Shown: positions 1 to 5,716 of the stretch, piece by piece
How the letters are laid out: each line of letters begins with the position of its first letter
How positions within the stretch are numbered: position 1 is the stretch's first letter
Assembly: GCA_937934465.1 (NCBI GenBank)
Contig: CALGZO010000301.1
Coordinates: forward strand, 1-13,194
Reading direction: 5' to 3'
Origin: an uncultured Fimbriimonadales bacterium
Lineage (GTDB): Bacteria > Armatimonadota > Fimbriimonadia > Fimbriimonadales > GBS-DC
Length of the DNA: 13,194 nt
Notes under the pieces: model-generated
Database searches by the model: none
Told to the model about the DNA's origin: nothing
Seen by the model: the letters and a program-made list of their open reading frames with translations, nothing else
Program-made: the position numbers and the translations under genes

Positions 1-22
1 CACCTATGGCGTTCAGGAGGTG

Positions 23-44
23 GCTTGGACAATCCTGTCCAAGC
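23..44 (+). repeat. Palindrome family A (single copy)
   Basis: Left arm GCTTGGACA (23-31), loop ATCC, right arm TGTCCAAGC (36-44); all nine pairs are perfect. The same hairpin recurs five times between 12370 and 12800. The copy at 12472 has the same ATCC loop variant. Confidence 0.93.
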
Positions 45-51
45 GTTGCTT

Positions 52-69
52 GTCGGCGTCGACGCCGAC
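52..69 (+). repeat. Palindrome family D, uninterrupted 18-base form
   Basis: GTCGGCGTC (52-60) is followed directly by its reverse complement GACGCCGAC (61-69), then GCTACGC. A related form with an AGGA spacer lies at 207-224, and a degenerate one at 12808-12825. All three are followed by GCTA. The element lies eight bases after the family A hairpin. Confidence 0.85.
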
Positions 70-121
70 GCTACGCGGTGGGTGGGGTGTCGTCGGCGGT
101 GGCAGTGGTGCTACGACGGGT

Positions 122-143
122 GCGACGACATTCCTGTCGTCGC
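122..143 (+). repeat. Palindrome family B (single copy)
   Basis: Left arm GCGACGACA (122-130), loop TTCC, right arm TGTCGTCGC (135-143), perfect over nine pairs. It is identical to the six copies in the right-hand array. It shares the apex ACA-TTCC-TGT with family A, although the outer six bases of the arm differ. Confidence 0.93.
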
Positions 144-170
144 GGATTTTATGGGCGGGGACGGCGGTGT

Positions 171-194
171 TGCGACGCCAAGAAAGGCGTCGCA
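171..194 (+). repeat. Palindrome family C, longer-loop copy
   Basis: TGCGACGCC (171-179) pairs with GGCGTCGCA (186-194) around a six-base loop AAGAAA. It is a variant of the 235-256 hairpin. Confidence 0.85.
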
Positions 195-206
195 CCTGCA
201 TCGGTC

Positions 207-224
207 GTCGGCGAGGACGCCGAC
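207..224 (+). repeat. Palindrome family D with AGGA loop
   Basis: GTCGGCG (207-213), spacer AGGA, CGCCGAC (218-224), followed by GCTACGC as at 52-69. Directly after it comes the family C hairpin at 235-256. Confidence 0.8.
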
Positions 225-234
225 GCTACGCTTT

Positions 235-256
235 GCGACGCCAAGAATGGCGTCGC
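235..256 (+). repeat. Palindrome family C
   Basis: GCGACGCCA (235-243), loop AGAA, TGGCGTCGC (248-256); nine perfect pairs and a four-base loop, the same geometry as families A and B. It ends 19 bases before the -10 box at 276, so it occupies the -35 region of the promoter of the next gene. Confidence 0.88.
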
Positions 257-275
257 ACCTGCTACAAAAATACGG

Positions 276-281
276 TATAAT
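276..281 (+). promoter_or_regulatory. -10 box for the 302-1818 gene pair
   Basis: TATAAT is preceded by CGG. The predicted RNA start is near 288, leaving a leader of about 14 bases that contains AGGGG before the ATG at 302. No good -35 is seen; the expected position is occupied by the family C palindrome. Confidence 0.72.
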
Positions 282-301
282 CCATCTACAGGGGTACGCC
301 T

Positions 302-790
302 ATGAAACGAGCGTTGCGCTACACGCCGTATGTGTGTCTGTTGCTTGTGGTGTTGGGGCTACTGGGCTGGCTGCAGGGCGAGCAGCGGCGCGTGGATGCG
401 CGTCTCCACGAATTGCCCAACTTCAGTGAGCCTGACTGGAGCCGTTCGCTGCAGACGCTACGCCAACAGGTGAATCGTCAACCCACCCCCGAAGCGAAAC
501 TCGCCGCCTTAGCCGATTTGCTGACCGCGCCCTATCGCCAACACGATGCGCCGCTGCGATTCCGTATCGTCCACTCCGCGGACGGCGAGCCTATCCTGCG
601 CTTGAACGCGGCGGTCGTGGTACCCCGCTGGTACGCCGCGCGCGCCGCACGAATCGCCCACGAGGAAGCCCGACGCGCCCTCGGACGCGAAGTGCCCGTG
701 CATATCTACGAAACCTACATCGTCGGTCAGTCGCGTTTCATCGGCGTCGCCCGCGAACGCAACGGCGTCGTCGAAGTCGCAATGCAATAG
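302..790 (+). CDS. Unknown small membrane-anchored protein
   Basis: 162 residues, family not recognised. Residues 1-10 carry positive charges (Lys2, Arg3, Arg7), and residues about 9-24 form a hydrophobic helix (VCLLLVVLGLLGWL). This suggests an N-terminal anchor or uncleaved signal with the rest outside the cytoplasm. The remainder is Arg- and Ala-rich and soluble-looking, with a predicted amphipathic helix near residues 110-125 (ARAARIAHEEARRALG) and a short beta-rich end. There is no cysteine pair or catalytic motif. The ATG at 302 was chosen because a -10 box lies at 276-281 and AGGGG lies seven bases before it. The stop TAG (788-790) overlaps the ribosome-binding AGGAG of the next gene, so the two are probably co-transcribed. 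High-GC codon use matches the neighbours. The assignment as a real gene rests on promoter, RBS and codon bias, not on homology. Confidence 0.75.
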   Translation: MKRALRYTPYVCLLLVVLGLLGWLQGEQRRVDARLHELPNFSEPDWSRSLQTLRQQVNRQPTPEAKLAALADLLTAPYRQHDAPLRFRIVHSADGEPILRLNAAVVVPRWYAARAARIAHEEARRALGREVPVHIYETYIVGQSRFIGVARERNGVVEVAMQ

Positions 791-798
791 GAGACGCT

Positions 799-1818
799 AT
801 GCGAGTGGTATTTTTCGACTTAGAGGACTGGCAGCCCGACTACCTGCGAGCCAAAATACAACAGCGGGCGTTGGAGCAACACATACACGCGCAATTCCTC
901 AGCGACCACCTCAGCCCCGATGCGTGTGCGCCGTTCGCCGATGCGGACGCGATTGTCGTGTTCATCTGGACAAAGGTCAACCGCGCGGTCATCGAGTCGC
1001 TCCCTAAGTTGCGCCTCGTTCTCACGATGTCCACAGGATATGACCACATCGATATCGAAGCGTGCCGAGAGCGCGGGATTACCGTGTGCAATGTGCCCCA
1101 CTACGGCGAGAATACTGTCGCCGAGCATACTTTCGCGCTGATACTCTCGCTCTCGCGCAAGTTGCAGGCGGCATATTTTCAGGCGTTGCGCGGCGATTAT
1201 CGTATCCGCGAGTTGCGCGGGTTCGACCTATACGGCAAGACGCTGGGCGTGGTGGGCGCGGGCAACATCGGTTTGCATGTGATACGCATCGCGCGCGGGT
1301 TCGGCATGCGCGTGCTTGCCTACGACGCGCGCCCTCAGCCCCTGCTGGCGGAGGTGCTCGGATTCGCCTACACCGATTTGCCGACGCTGCTGCGCGAGTC
1401 GGACATCGTGTCGCTGCATGTGCCCGCGCGCCCCGAAACCCATCATCTGATCAATCGCGAGACGCTGGGGATGATGAAGCGCGGCGCGCTGCTCATCAAC
1501 ACGGCGCGCGGCAGTGTGGTGGACACCGAGGCGCTGCTGTGGGCGTTGGACGAGGGCATCCTCGCTGGCGCAGGGCTGGATGTGATTGAAGGCGAAGAGT
1601 TCATCACCGAAGAGAGCGCGCTGCTGAAGATGCCCCTCGCCGAGCAGACGCTCAAGCAGGTGGTGCAGGCGCAACTGCTGCTCAAACGCGAAAATGTCGT
1701 CTTTACCCCGCACATCGCCTTCAACAGCTGCGAAGCCGTGCAGCGCATCTTGGACACCACGCTGGACAACCTGCAGGCGTTCGTGGAGGGGCGTCCGCAG
1801 AATGTGGTGAGCGCGTGA
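799..1818 (+). CDS. D-isomer-specific 2-hydroxyacid dehydrogenase (NAD-dependent)
   Basis: 339 residues, the usual length for the family, which interconverts 2-oxoacids and D-2-hydroxyacids with NAD(H) in the cytoplasm. The N-terminal and C-terminal parts form the split substrate domain (about 1-105 and 300-339) around a Rossmann domain. The nucleotide loop GAGNIG is at 153-158. The catalytic triad is visible: Arg237 in NTARGS, Glu266 in DVIEGE, and His305 in TPHIA. The segment GENTVAEHTFAL (103-114) is also characteristic. The N-terminal FFDLEDWQ and the sequence as a whole look closest to D-lactate dehydrogenase-like members, but the substrate cannot be read from the sequence; phosphoglycerate dehydrogenase is less likely because there is no ACT domain. 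ATG 799 has AGGAG at 789-793 and lies eight bases after the upstream stop, suggesting one transcript with the unknown 302-790 gene. Confidence 0.92.
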   Translation: MRVVFFDLEDWQPDYLRAKIQQRALEQHIHAQFLSDHLSPDACAPFADADAIVVFIWTKVNRAVIESLPKLRLVLTMSTGYDHIDIEACRERGITVCNVPHYGENTVAEHTFALILSLSRKLQAAYFQALRGDYRIRELRGFDLYGKTLGVVGAGNIGLHVIRIARGFGMRVLAYDARPQPLLAEVLGFAYTDLPTLLRESDIVSLHVPARPETHHLINRETLGMMKRGALLINTARGSVVDTEALLWALDEGILAGAGLDVIEGEEFITEESALLKMPLAEQTLKQVVQAQLLLKRENVVFTPHIAFNSCEAVQRILDTTLDNLQAFVEGRPQNVVSA

Positions 1819-1828
1819 TTGAATGAGG

Positions 1829-1834
1829 TATAAT
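1829..1834 (+). promoter_or_regulatory. -10 box of the tRNA-Ser gene
   Basis: TATAAT is preceded by AGG and lies 11 bases after the dehydrogenase stop. The predicted RNA start is near 1841, six bases before the mature tRNA 5' end at 1847. A -35 match is poor (about 3 of 6). It probably also drives the PIG-L gene downstream of the tRNA. Confidence 0.75.
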
Positions 1835-1846
1835 AGCACGCCGCGC

Positions 1847-1935
1847 GGAGGGGTGGCCGAGTGGCTGAAGGCGGCGGTCTTGAAAACCGCATCCCACCCT
1901 GTGGGACGGGGGTTCGAATCCCTCCCCCTCCGCCA
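1847..1935 (+). tRNA. tRNA-Ser, anticodon UGA
   Basis: Class II tRNA of 89 bases including an encoded CCA (1933-1935). The acceptor stem GGAGGGG (1847-1853) pairs with CCCCTCC (1925-1931), and the discriminator is G1932. The anticodon stem GCGGT/ACCGC (1874-1878 and 1886-1890) closes the loop CTTGAAA with anticodon TGA at 1881-1883, reading UCA and possibly other UCN codons. The long variable arm (TCCCACC CTG TGGGAC) and the T loop GTTCGAATC support serine. It is preceded by its own -10 box and followed only 15 bases later by a start codon, with no terminator between. Confidence 0.97.
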
Positions 1936-1950
1936 CCTGAAGGGAGATTG

Positions 1951-3336
1951 ATGCGACGCTGGATATTCCGTCTCGCGCTGGCAGCTGTGGGCGGGCTTGG
2001 CTCGTATGTCGGGCTGAGCGCGCTGCTGTTTGTGGCGGCGATGCATCGCGCGAGCCTCTCTCAGGAACCGCATCGCTGGCAACCGTTCCCGTCCCTGCAC
2101 GCGGGCGACCGCCTGCTGATTATCGCGCCCCACCCCGACGATGAAGTGCTGGGCTGCGGCGGGCTTATCGCGACCGCCGTGGCGCAGGGCGCGTCTGTGC
2201 GGGTGGCGTATCTGACCAACGGCGACGGGTTCACCGCCGCCGCTGCGCTCACGGCGCGCGCGACGCCCCACGCCGACGAGTGCCTGCAACTGGGGCGGCT
2301 GCGTCAAGCGGAAGCTCGGAACGCCCTGCAACAGCTGGGGGTCAGCCCCGACGACGCTGTGTTTCTGGGCTACCCCGACAGGGGGCTGCTGCCGATGGCA
2401 ATACGCCCGCAGCGCGTCGCGCGCTCGCACGCTACTCAGGCGTCCGCCGTGCCGTACAGCGACGCGCTTACGCCCAACGCGCCATATATTGCGCCTGCCC
2501 TGATTGCCGACCTGCGCCGCGTAATCGCCGAGTTCCAGCCGACGCATGTGTTCACCACGCACCCGCTCGACGACCACGAAGACCACACCGCCGCGGCGCT
2601 GTTCACTGCCGAAGCCCTGCGACAGGCGCAGGCGTCTGGCGAGCTGGCGTGCAGCCCCACCCTCTGGTACTACATCATCCATCGGGGCGACTACCCGCTC
2701 CCTCAAGGCGACCATCCGCAGCGGTTGCTCACACCCCCTGTGGGTCTCGATGGAGCGCCGTGGCGACTGCTGCCGCTTAGCAGCGACGCGCAGCGTGCCA
2801 AGCGGCGCGCTCTCCAAGCCCACCAATCGCAGTACGCGCTGATGACGCGGTTCCTCAGCAGCTTCCTGCGCCAAAACGAAATATTCCTGCCCGCCCCGCT
2901 GGAGCCTACAGGCGTCGCGCAGCCCGTGAACGACAATCCGACCATTCACCTGCAGCCGCGCGCCGATATCGTAAGCGTGCAGGCGCAAGCAGGACGCGAA
3001 GGGGTGCGCGTGAGCGTCGAGACGCTCAAACCGCTGCGCGCGCCTTACCAACTGGAAATCACGCTGCTGACGGTGGACTCCTCTGGCAACTGGAGCGACG
3101 CTCGCTGGCGCTACCCGAATCGGAGGCTCGCCGCGCGACGCGAGGGCAGCACGCTCCATCTCTGGCTACCCCACGCTGCCATCGACCGCGCGGAACGCGC
3201 CTATGTGCTGGTACGAACTACGCTCTACGGCGCGGAGTTGGACCGCACGGGTTTCATACAGGCGCAGCGGCTCGCGGGATCGGACGCCCCAGCGTCTGGG
3301 TCAGCGCTTCGATACGCGCCATCACCTGCTCGCTGA
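1951..3336 (+). CDS. PIG-L/LmbE-family deacetylase, membrane-anchored, with extra C-terminal part
   Basis: 461 residues. The family are Zn-dependent hydrolases that remove acetyl groups from N-acetylglucosamine-type sugars (GlcNAc-PI, GlcNAc-Ins, bacillithiol precursors). Residues 1-31 are a charged start (MRRW) plus a hydrophobic helix, so the enzyme is probably anchored or exported. The PIG-L domain spans about 53-290: the metal motif PHPDDE is at 60-65 (His61, Asp64), and the second site is HPLDDHEDH at 204-212. Residues about 300-461 are not part of the usual domain and look beta-rich; I do not recognise them. ATG 1951 was chosen over a frame running back through the tRNA because AAGGGAG lies four bases before it and the hydrophobic helix follows. 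The last 83 bases overlap the convergent plsC gene. The real substrate is unknown; neighbouring genes do not reveal it. Confidence 0.88.
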   Translation: MRRWIFRLALAAVGGLGSYVGLSALLFVAAMHRASLSQEPHRWQPFPSLHAGDRLLIIAPHPDDEVLGCGGLIATAVAQGASVRVAYLTNGDGFTAAAALTARATPHADECLQLGRLRQAEARNALQQLGVSPDDAVFLGYPDRGLLPMAIRPQRVARSHATQASAVPYSDALTPNAPYIAPALIADLRRVIAEFQPTHVFTTHPLDDHEDHTAAALFTAEALRQAQASGELACSPTLWYYIIHRGDYPLPQGDHPQRLLTPPVGLDGAPWRLLPLSSDAQRAKRRALQAHQSQYALMTRFLSSFLRQNEIFLPAPLEPTGVAQPVNDNPTIHLQPRADIVSVQAQAGREGVRVSVETLKPLRAPYQLEITLLTVDSSGNWSDARWRYPNRRLAARREGSTLHLWLPHAAIDRAERAYVLVRTTLYGAELDRTGFIQAQRLAGSDAPASGSALRYAPSPAR

Positions 3337-3916
3337 AGGCGTCGCGCGCGGCGCGGTCGTGCCGCTCCCCGAACAGCGCGCGATAGGTTATCGGCTCACC
3401 GAACGCCACTTGGATGTGCGCTCGGCGCGGCAGTTTCGCGCCCTTGGGCCACGCCTTGTCCGAGCCGACAATCGCCGTCGGCACGACCGCCGCCCCCGAC
3501 TGACGCGCCAGCAGCGTCACGCCCGGCGTGGGGGGCAGTAGGTGGACGCCGTCGCCGCGCGTGCCCTCGATGAAGATAATCACCGCGCGCCCCTGATTCA
3601 GGAAGCTCAGCGCGGTCTTGATGGCGCCGACATCCGCCGCGCCGCGCTCCACGGGAAACGCGCCGAGCCGACGAATCAGCCGCGAGAACAGCCCGTACCG
3701 AAACAGCTCCGCTTTGGCGATGAAGCGCAACTCGCGCGGGCACGCGCACCCAATCAGCGGTGGATCCAGTAAGCTCAGGTGGTTCGGCGCGATAATCACT
3801 GCGCCTTCCAACGGCACGCGCTCCGCCCCCACCACTTCCAACCGCCACACCAATCGCGCCACGCCGCGCACCAGCGCCCAGCCCGCGCGATAGAGCCAGT
3901 CATCCGAGCGCACCAT
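3254..3916 (-). CDS. plsC: 1-acyl-sn-glycerol-3-phosphate acyltransferase (PlsC family)
   Basis: 220 residues, typical for a compact PlsC. It transfers an acyl chain to lysophosphatidic acid to make phosphatidic acid at the inner membrane. The acyltransferase motifs appear in order: NHLSLLDP at 45-52 (the H-x4-D motif, His46 and Asp51), the acceptor-binding region around FIAKAELFR at 65-73, FPVERG at 87-92, EGTRG at 117-121, and the VVPTAI block at 144-149. Its ATG follows the osmC stop after a single base (TAG-C-ATG), so translation is probably coupled. At the 3' end it runs 83 bases into the convergent PIG-L gene. Other acyltransferases of the same superfamily (for example for lysophospholipids or ornithine lipids) cannot be excluded. 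Confidence 0.92.
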   Translation of the reverse strand: MVRSDDWLYRAGWALVRGVARLVWRLEVVGAERVPLEGAVIIAPNHLSLLDPPLIGCACPRELRFIAKAELFRYGLFSRLIRRLGAFPVERGAADVGAIKTALSFLNQGRAVIIFIEGTRGDGVHLLPPTPGVTLLARQSGAAVVPTAIVGSDKAWPKGAKLPRRAHIQVAFGEPITYRALFGERHDRAARDAFSEQVMARIEALTQTLGRPIPRAAAPV

Positions 3917-3917
3917 G

Positions 3918-4334
3918 CTACGCCTCGATTACAAACTCGCTGCGCACCTCTGTCGGCGCGCGCAGGGTCGCCGAAGCCGAGCAATACCGCTCGTCCGAGA
4001 GGCGCACCGCCTTCGCCACCGCCTGCGCATCGAGGTTCTTGCCCTGCAGATAGTGCGTGATGACCACCTCCGTGAAGCGTCGCGGATGCTCGGCGTGGCG
4101 CTCCGCGTGAATCTCAATCCGATACCCTGTGAGCTCCTGCTTCATCTTGCGTAGGATGGCGACCACATCCATCGCCGTACACGCCGCCACTGCCAACAGC
4201 AGGTGTTCCATCGGCGTCGCCGCGACATCGTTGCCGCCCGAATGTGGATGCGCGTCGAACAGCACCTTATGCCCCGTGATGTCGCATTCGCCCTCAAACA
4301 GCATGTTGCCTTTCCATACCAACTCGCCGCTCAT
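3918..4334 (-). CDS. OsmC/YhfA-family redox protein
   Basis: 138 residues, normal for the family. OsmC and Ohr proteins are cytoplasmic cysteine peroxidases that reduce organic hydroperoxides; YhfA-like members are less well defined. The two redox cysteines are in place: Cys52 in LAVAACTAMDVV and Cys118 in RYCSASATL. The family block ATPMEHLLLAVAACT (39-53) is complete. The sequence looks more YhfA-like than Ohr-like. ATG 4334 is the first base-pair-sensible start. A -10-like TATCTT at 4346-4341 on the same strand would start RNA at about 4334, so the mRNA may be leaderless; no ribosome-binding site is seen. It is co-transcribed with plsC, one base downstream. It diverges from the toxin-antitoxin module. 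Confidence 0.9.
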   Translation of the reverse strand: MSGELVWKGNMLFEGECDITGHKVLFDAHPHSGGNDVAATPMEHLLLAVAACTAMDVVAILRKMKQELTGYRIEIHAERHAEHPRRFTEVVITHYLQGKNLDAQAVAKAVRLSDERYCSASATLRAPTEVRSEFVIEA

Positions 4335-4340
4335 GCTAAG

Positions 4341-4346
4341 AAGATA
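4341..4346 (-). promoter_or_regulatory. Putative -10 box for osmC-plsC
   Basis: On the minus strand TATCTT follows CGGG. The predicted RNA start falls on or next to the osmC ATG (4334). ATACC at 4344-4348 and GGTAT at 4357-4361 form an inverted repeat spaced by eight bases that covers both divergent -10 boxes, a possible operator. Confidence 0.45.
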
Positions 4347-4358
4347 CCCGAAATGTGG

Positions 4359-4364
4359 TATACT
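4359..4364 (+). promoter_or_regulatory. -10 box for the toxin-antitoxin module
   Basis: TATACT is preceded by TGG. The predicted RNA start is near 4371, giving a leader of about 33 bases containing GGAG before ATG 4404. The box contains the palindrome GTATAC (4358-4363) and half of the ATACC/GGTAT inverted repeat, where an autoregulating antitoxin might bind. Confidence 0.6.
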
Positions 4365-4403
4365 TGGAGGGGAGAACAGTCCGACAATACGGAGATGGCG
4401 ACT

Positions 4404-4664
4404 ATGAAATACATTACGCTACGCGATGCGGCGAAACAGCTCAACATTACGGAGGCGAAACTGTTGGAGTGGGCGCAGCGCGGTTATCTTTCGCTCTATG
4501 TGGCGCGAGGTACTCACCCGAAATTCTCCCAAGTCGCCGCTGTCTCCCGACCTAATCTAACGCTCTACTGCCTCGCCGACGACATCGAGGAGCTTCAGGA
4601 AGACCTTAGCTGGAGCCGTTTGGGGCTTCACATGCTCGCCCAAGATGACGATGAGGACGCCTAA
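4404..4664 (+). CDS. Putative antitoxin, HTH-like
   Basis: 86 residues. Residues 1-30 (MKYITLRDAAKQLNITEAKL and on) resemble the winged-helix or MerR/excisionase-type DNA-binding start, with a recognition helix around ITEAKLLEWAQRG. The C-terminal part (about 60-86) is acidic and ends DDDEDA, as expected for a segment that wraps a basic toxin. It overlaps the MazF/PemK-like gene by 20 bases, so it is the likely partner. Two starts are possible: ATG 4395 and ATG 4404; the latter has GGAG nine bases upstream and is preferred. It is not a recognisable MazE/AbrB protein. The role is inferred from position, size and charge; as a transcription factor alone it would also fit. Confidence 0.7.
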   Translation: MKYITLRDAAKQLNITEAKLLEWAQRGYLSLYVARGTHPKFSQVAAVSRPNLTLYCLADDIEELQEDLSWSRLGLHMLAQDDDEDA

Positions 4665-4986
4665 GCGTGGTGAAATCTGGTGGACGAAGGATTTTTTCAA
4701 TCCTGAAAATCCAACCCGTCCGGCTGTAGTGGTTAGCAGCTCCGAATATTCCGAGTGTCGCGGCGATTTCATTATCTTGCCCATAAGCACCAAAATCGAG
4801 CGAGCCAAATGCGAGACTGACTGCATCCTGCAGGACTGGCGTTGTGCTGGACTTGCAAAGCCTTCGTATGTGAAGTGCAATCCGCTCACTGTGAAATCTG
4901 ACATGTTGCGCGAGTTTATAGGGACTTTGTCGGATGAAGACTTCTCCGAAGTTTTGGAAAAGCTTCGACAGGCATTGAGGCTATAG
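4645..4986 (+). CDS. MazF/PemK-family endoribonuclease toxin
   Basis: 113 residues, the normal size. Such toxins cut mRNA at short motifs and arrest growth unless bound by the antitoxin. Family blocks: KRGEIWW at 7-13 (beta-1), RPAVVVSS at 25-32 with Arg25, the IILPIST block at 43-49 (catalytic-region Ser/Thr), GLAKPSYVKC at 69-78, and FIGTLSDEDF at 91-100. ATG 4645 begins inside the antitoxin gene (20-base overlap), and ATG 4651 is an alternative. GC is low for the window: 4681-4800 is about 48% by hand count, against about 67% for 3781-3840, which suggests acquisition by transfer. The last codons share the palindrome CTATAG with the stop of the convergent SIS gene. Confidence 0.88.
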   Translation: MTMRTPKRGEIWWTKDFFNPENPTRPAVVVSSSEYSECRGDFIILPISTKIERAKCETDCILQDWRCAGLAKPSYVKCNPLTVKSDMLREFIGTLSDEDFSEVLEKLRQALRL

Positions 4987-5715
4987 GTACAACACCCGTC
5001 CCTTGTAGCGTTCCATCAGTTTTGCGTTGTGGGCGTCGCCGCCGTCGAGGTTCGCCGACATAAACACAGGGGGTGTAGCGCCGCGCTCCCGTAGGATAGC
5101 GCATGCCTCGGCGACGATTGCGTTCGCCAACGCTGCGCCCAGCACGGTGGAGACAGGCGCAATCGGCTGCGGGAACCCCTCCAGCGTCACAATCGCATCG
5201 CCAGCAGGCGCGCCGTTATCAATCACCAAATCCGCCGCCTCAAACAGCCGATACCCAGTGTTAGAGCGTGGGCTGACCGAGCGCGAATACTCCAGCGAGG
5301 TGAGCGCAATCACCTTCGCGCCCTGCTGCTTGGCGTACAGGGCGACCTCCACAGGCGCGGCGTTCCGACCCGACACCGAATGCACCAACACCACATCCGC
5401 CGCGCCTATCGGGATCTGTTTCACAGCCGCCAGCGCGTAGCCGTCTAAACGCTCCAATTGGGAAGTGAGAGGTAGCGGGCGCACATCGCAGGTCAGTCCG
5501 GGAATAAATATCGGGCTAACAGGCGCCAGTCCGCCCGCGCGGTAGGTCAGCTCCTCGGTGATGATGCCCGCGTGCGTCGCGCCGAACACATACAGCACGC
5601 CGTCGCCCATCAGCGCATCGGCAATCCAAGCGGCGGCGGTTTGCAACGCCGCCTGCTGACGCGCGTAGGTCGCTTGCAAGAGTTGCAACACTTGGGGCAC
5701 ATAATCCGTGCGCAT
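4981..5715 (-). CDS. SIS-domain sugar isomerase-like protein (UPF0309 type)
   Basis: 244 residues, matching the UPF0309/SIS family length. SIS domains bind phosphosugars, and relatives isomerise them or regulate in response to them. An N-terminal helix (1-35) precedes the SIS fold. Visible family blocks are VLYVFGATHAG (40-50; many relatives have GTGHSH here), EELTYRAGGLAPV (54-66), LVHSVSGRNAAPVE (the sugar-phosphate loop), KVIALTSLEYSRSV and the C-terminal SANLDGGDAHNAKLMERYKGRV. ATG 5715 follows the hslV stop after one base (TGA-A-ATG) and was chosen over longer frames running into hslV. It occupies the place where hslU often lies. The substrate is unknown. Confidence 0.87.
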   Translation of the reverse strand: MRTDYVPQVLQLLQATYARQQAALQTAAAWIADALMGDGVLYVFGATHAGIITEELTYRAGGLAPVSPIFIPGLTCDVRPLPLTSQLERLDGYALAAVKQIPIGAADVVLVHSVSGRNAAPVEVALYAKQQGAKVIALTSLEYSRSVSPRSNTGYRLFEAADLVIDNGAPAGDAIVTLEGFPQPIAPVSTVLGAALANAIVAEACAILRERGATPPVFMSANLDGGDAHNAKLMERYKGRVLYL

Positions 5716-5716
5716 T

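Larger units (their letters stand above)
1..301. other. Gene-free stretch with a cluster of palindromes
   Basis: No credible gene is seen here. The open frames crossing it are arginine-rich or serine-rich translations of repeats. It holds six palindromes in about 235 bases: 23-44, 52-69, 122-143, 171-194, 207-224 and 235-256. It ends in a -10 box at 276-281 that serves the gene starting at 302. The element at 23-69 (a GCTTGGACA-arm hairpin followed by a GTCGGC/GCCGAC palindrome and GCTAC) closely resembles the last element of the right-hand array (12779-12825 and following bases), so both ends of the window carry the same module in the same orientation. Confidence 0.8.

Noticed and set aside
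1861..1950. PIG-L start inside the tRNA gene
   Set aside because: The frame is open only by chance across the tRNA; ATG 1951 has a ribosome-binding site and begins a standard membrane anchor.
1228..3159. Minus-strand open frame of 643 codons
   Set aside because: It lies opposite the dehydrogenase, tRNA-Ser and PIG-L genes, all of which have clear family motifs or tRNA structure. The high GC of the third codon positions explains the lack of stops.
4689..4712. Inverted repeat GGATTTT/AAAATCC at the start of the toxin gene
   Set aside because: It is seven pairs, AT-rich and inside a coding region with conserved residues; a chance occurrence is likely. It could damp translation, but nothing shows this.
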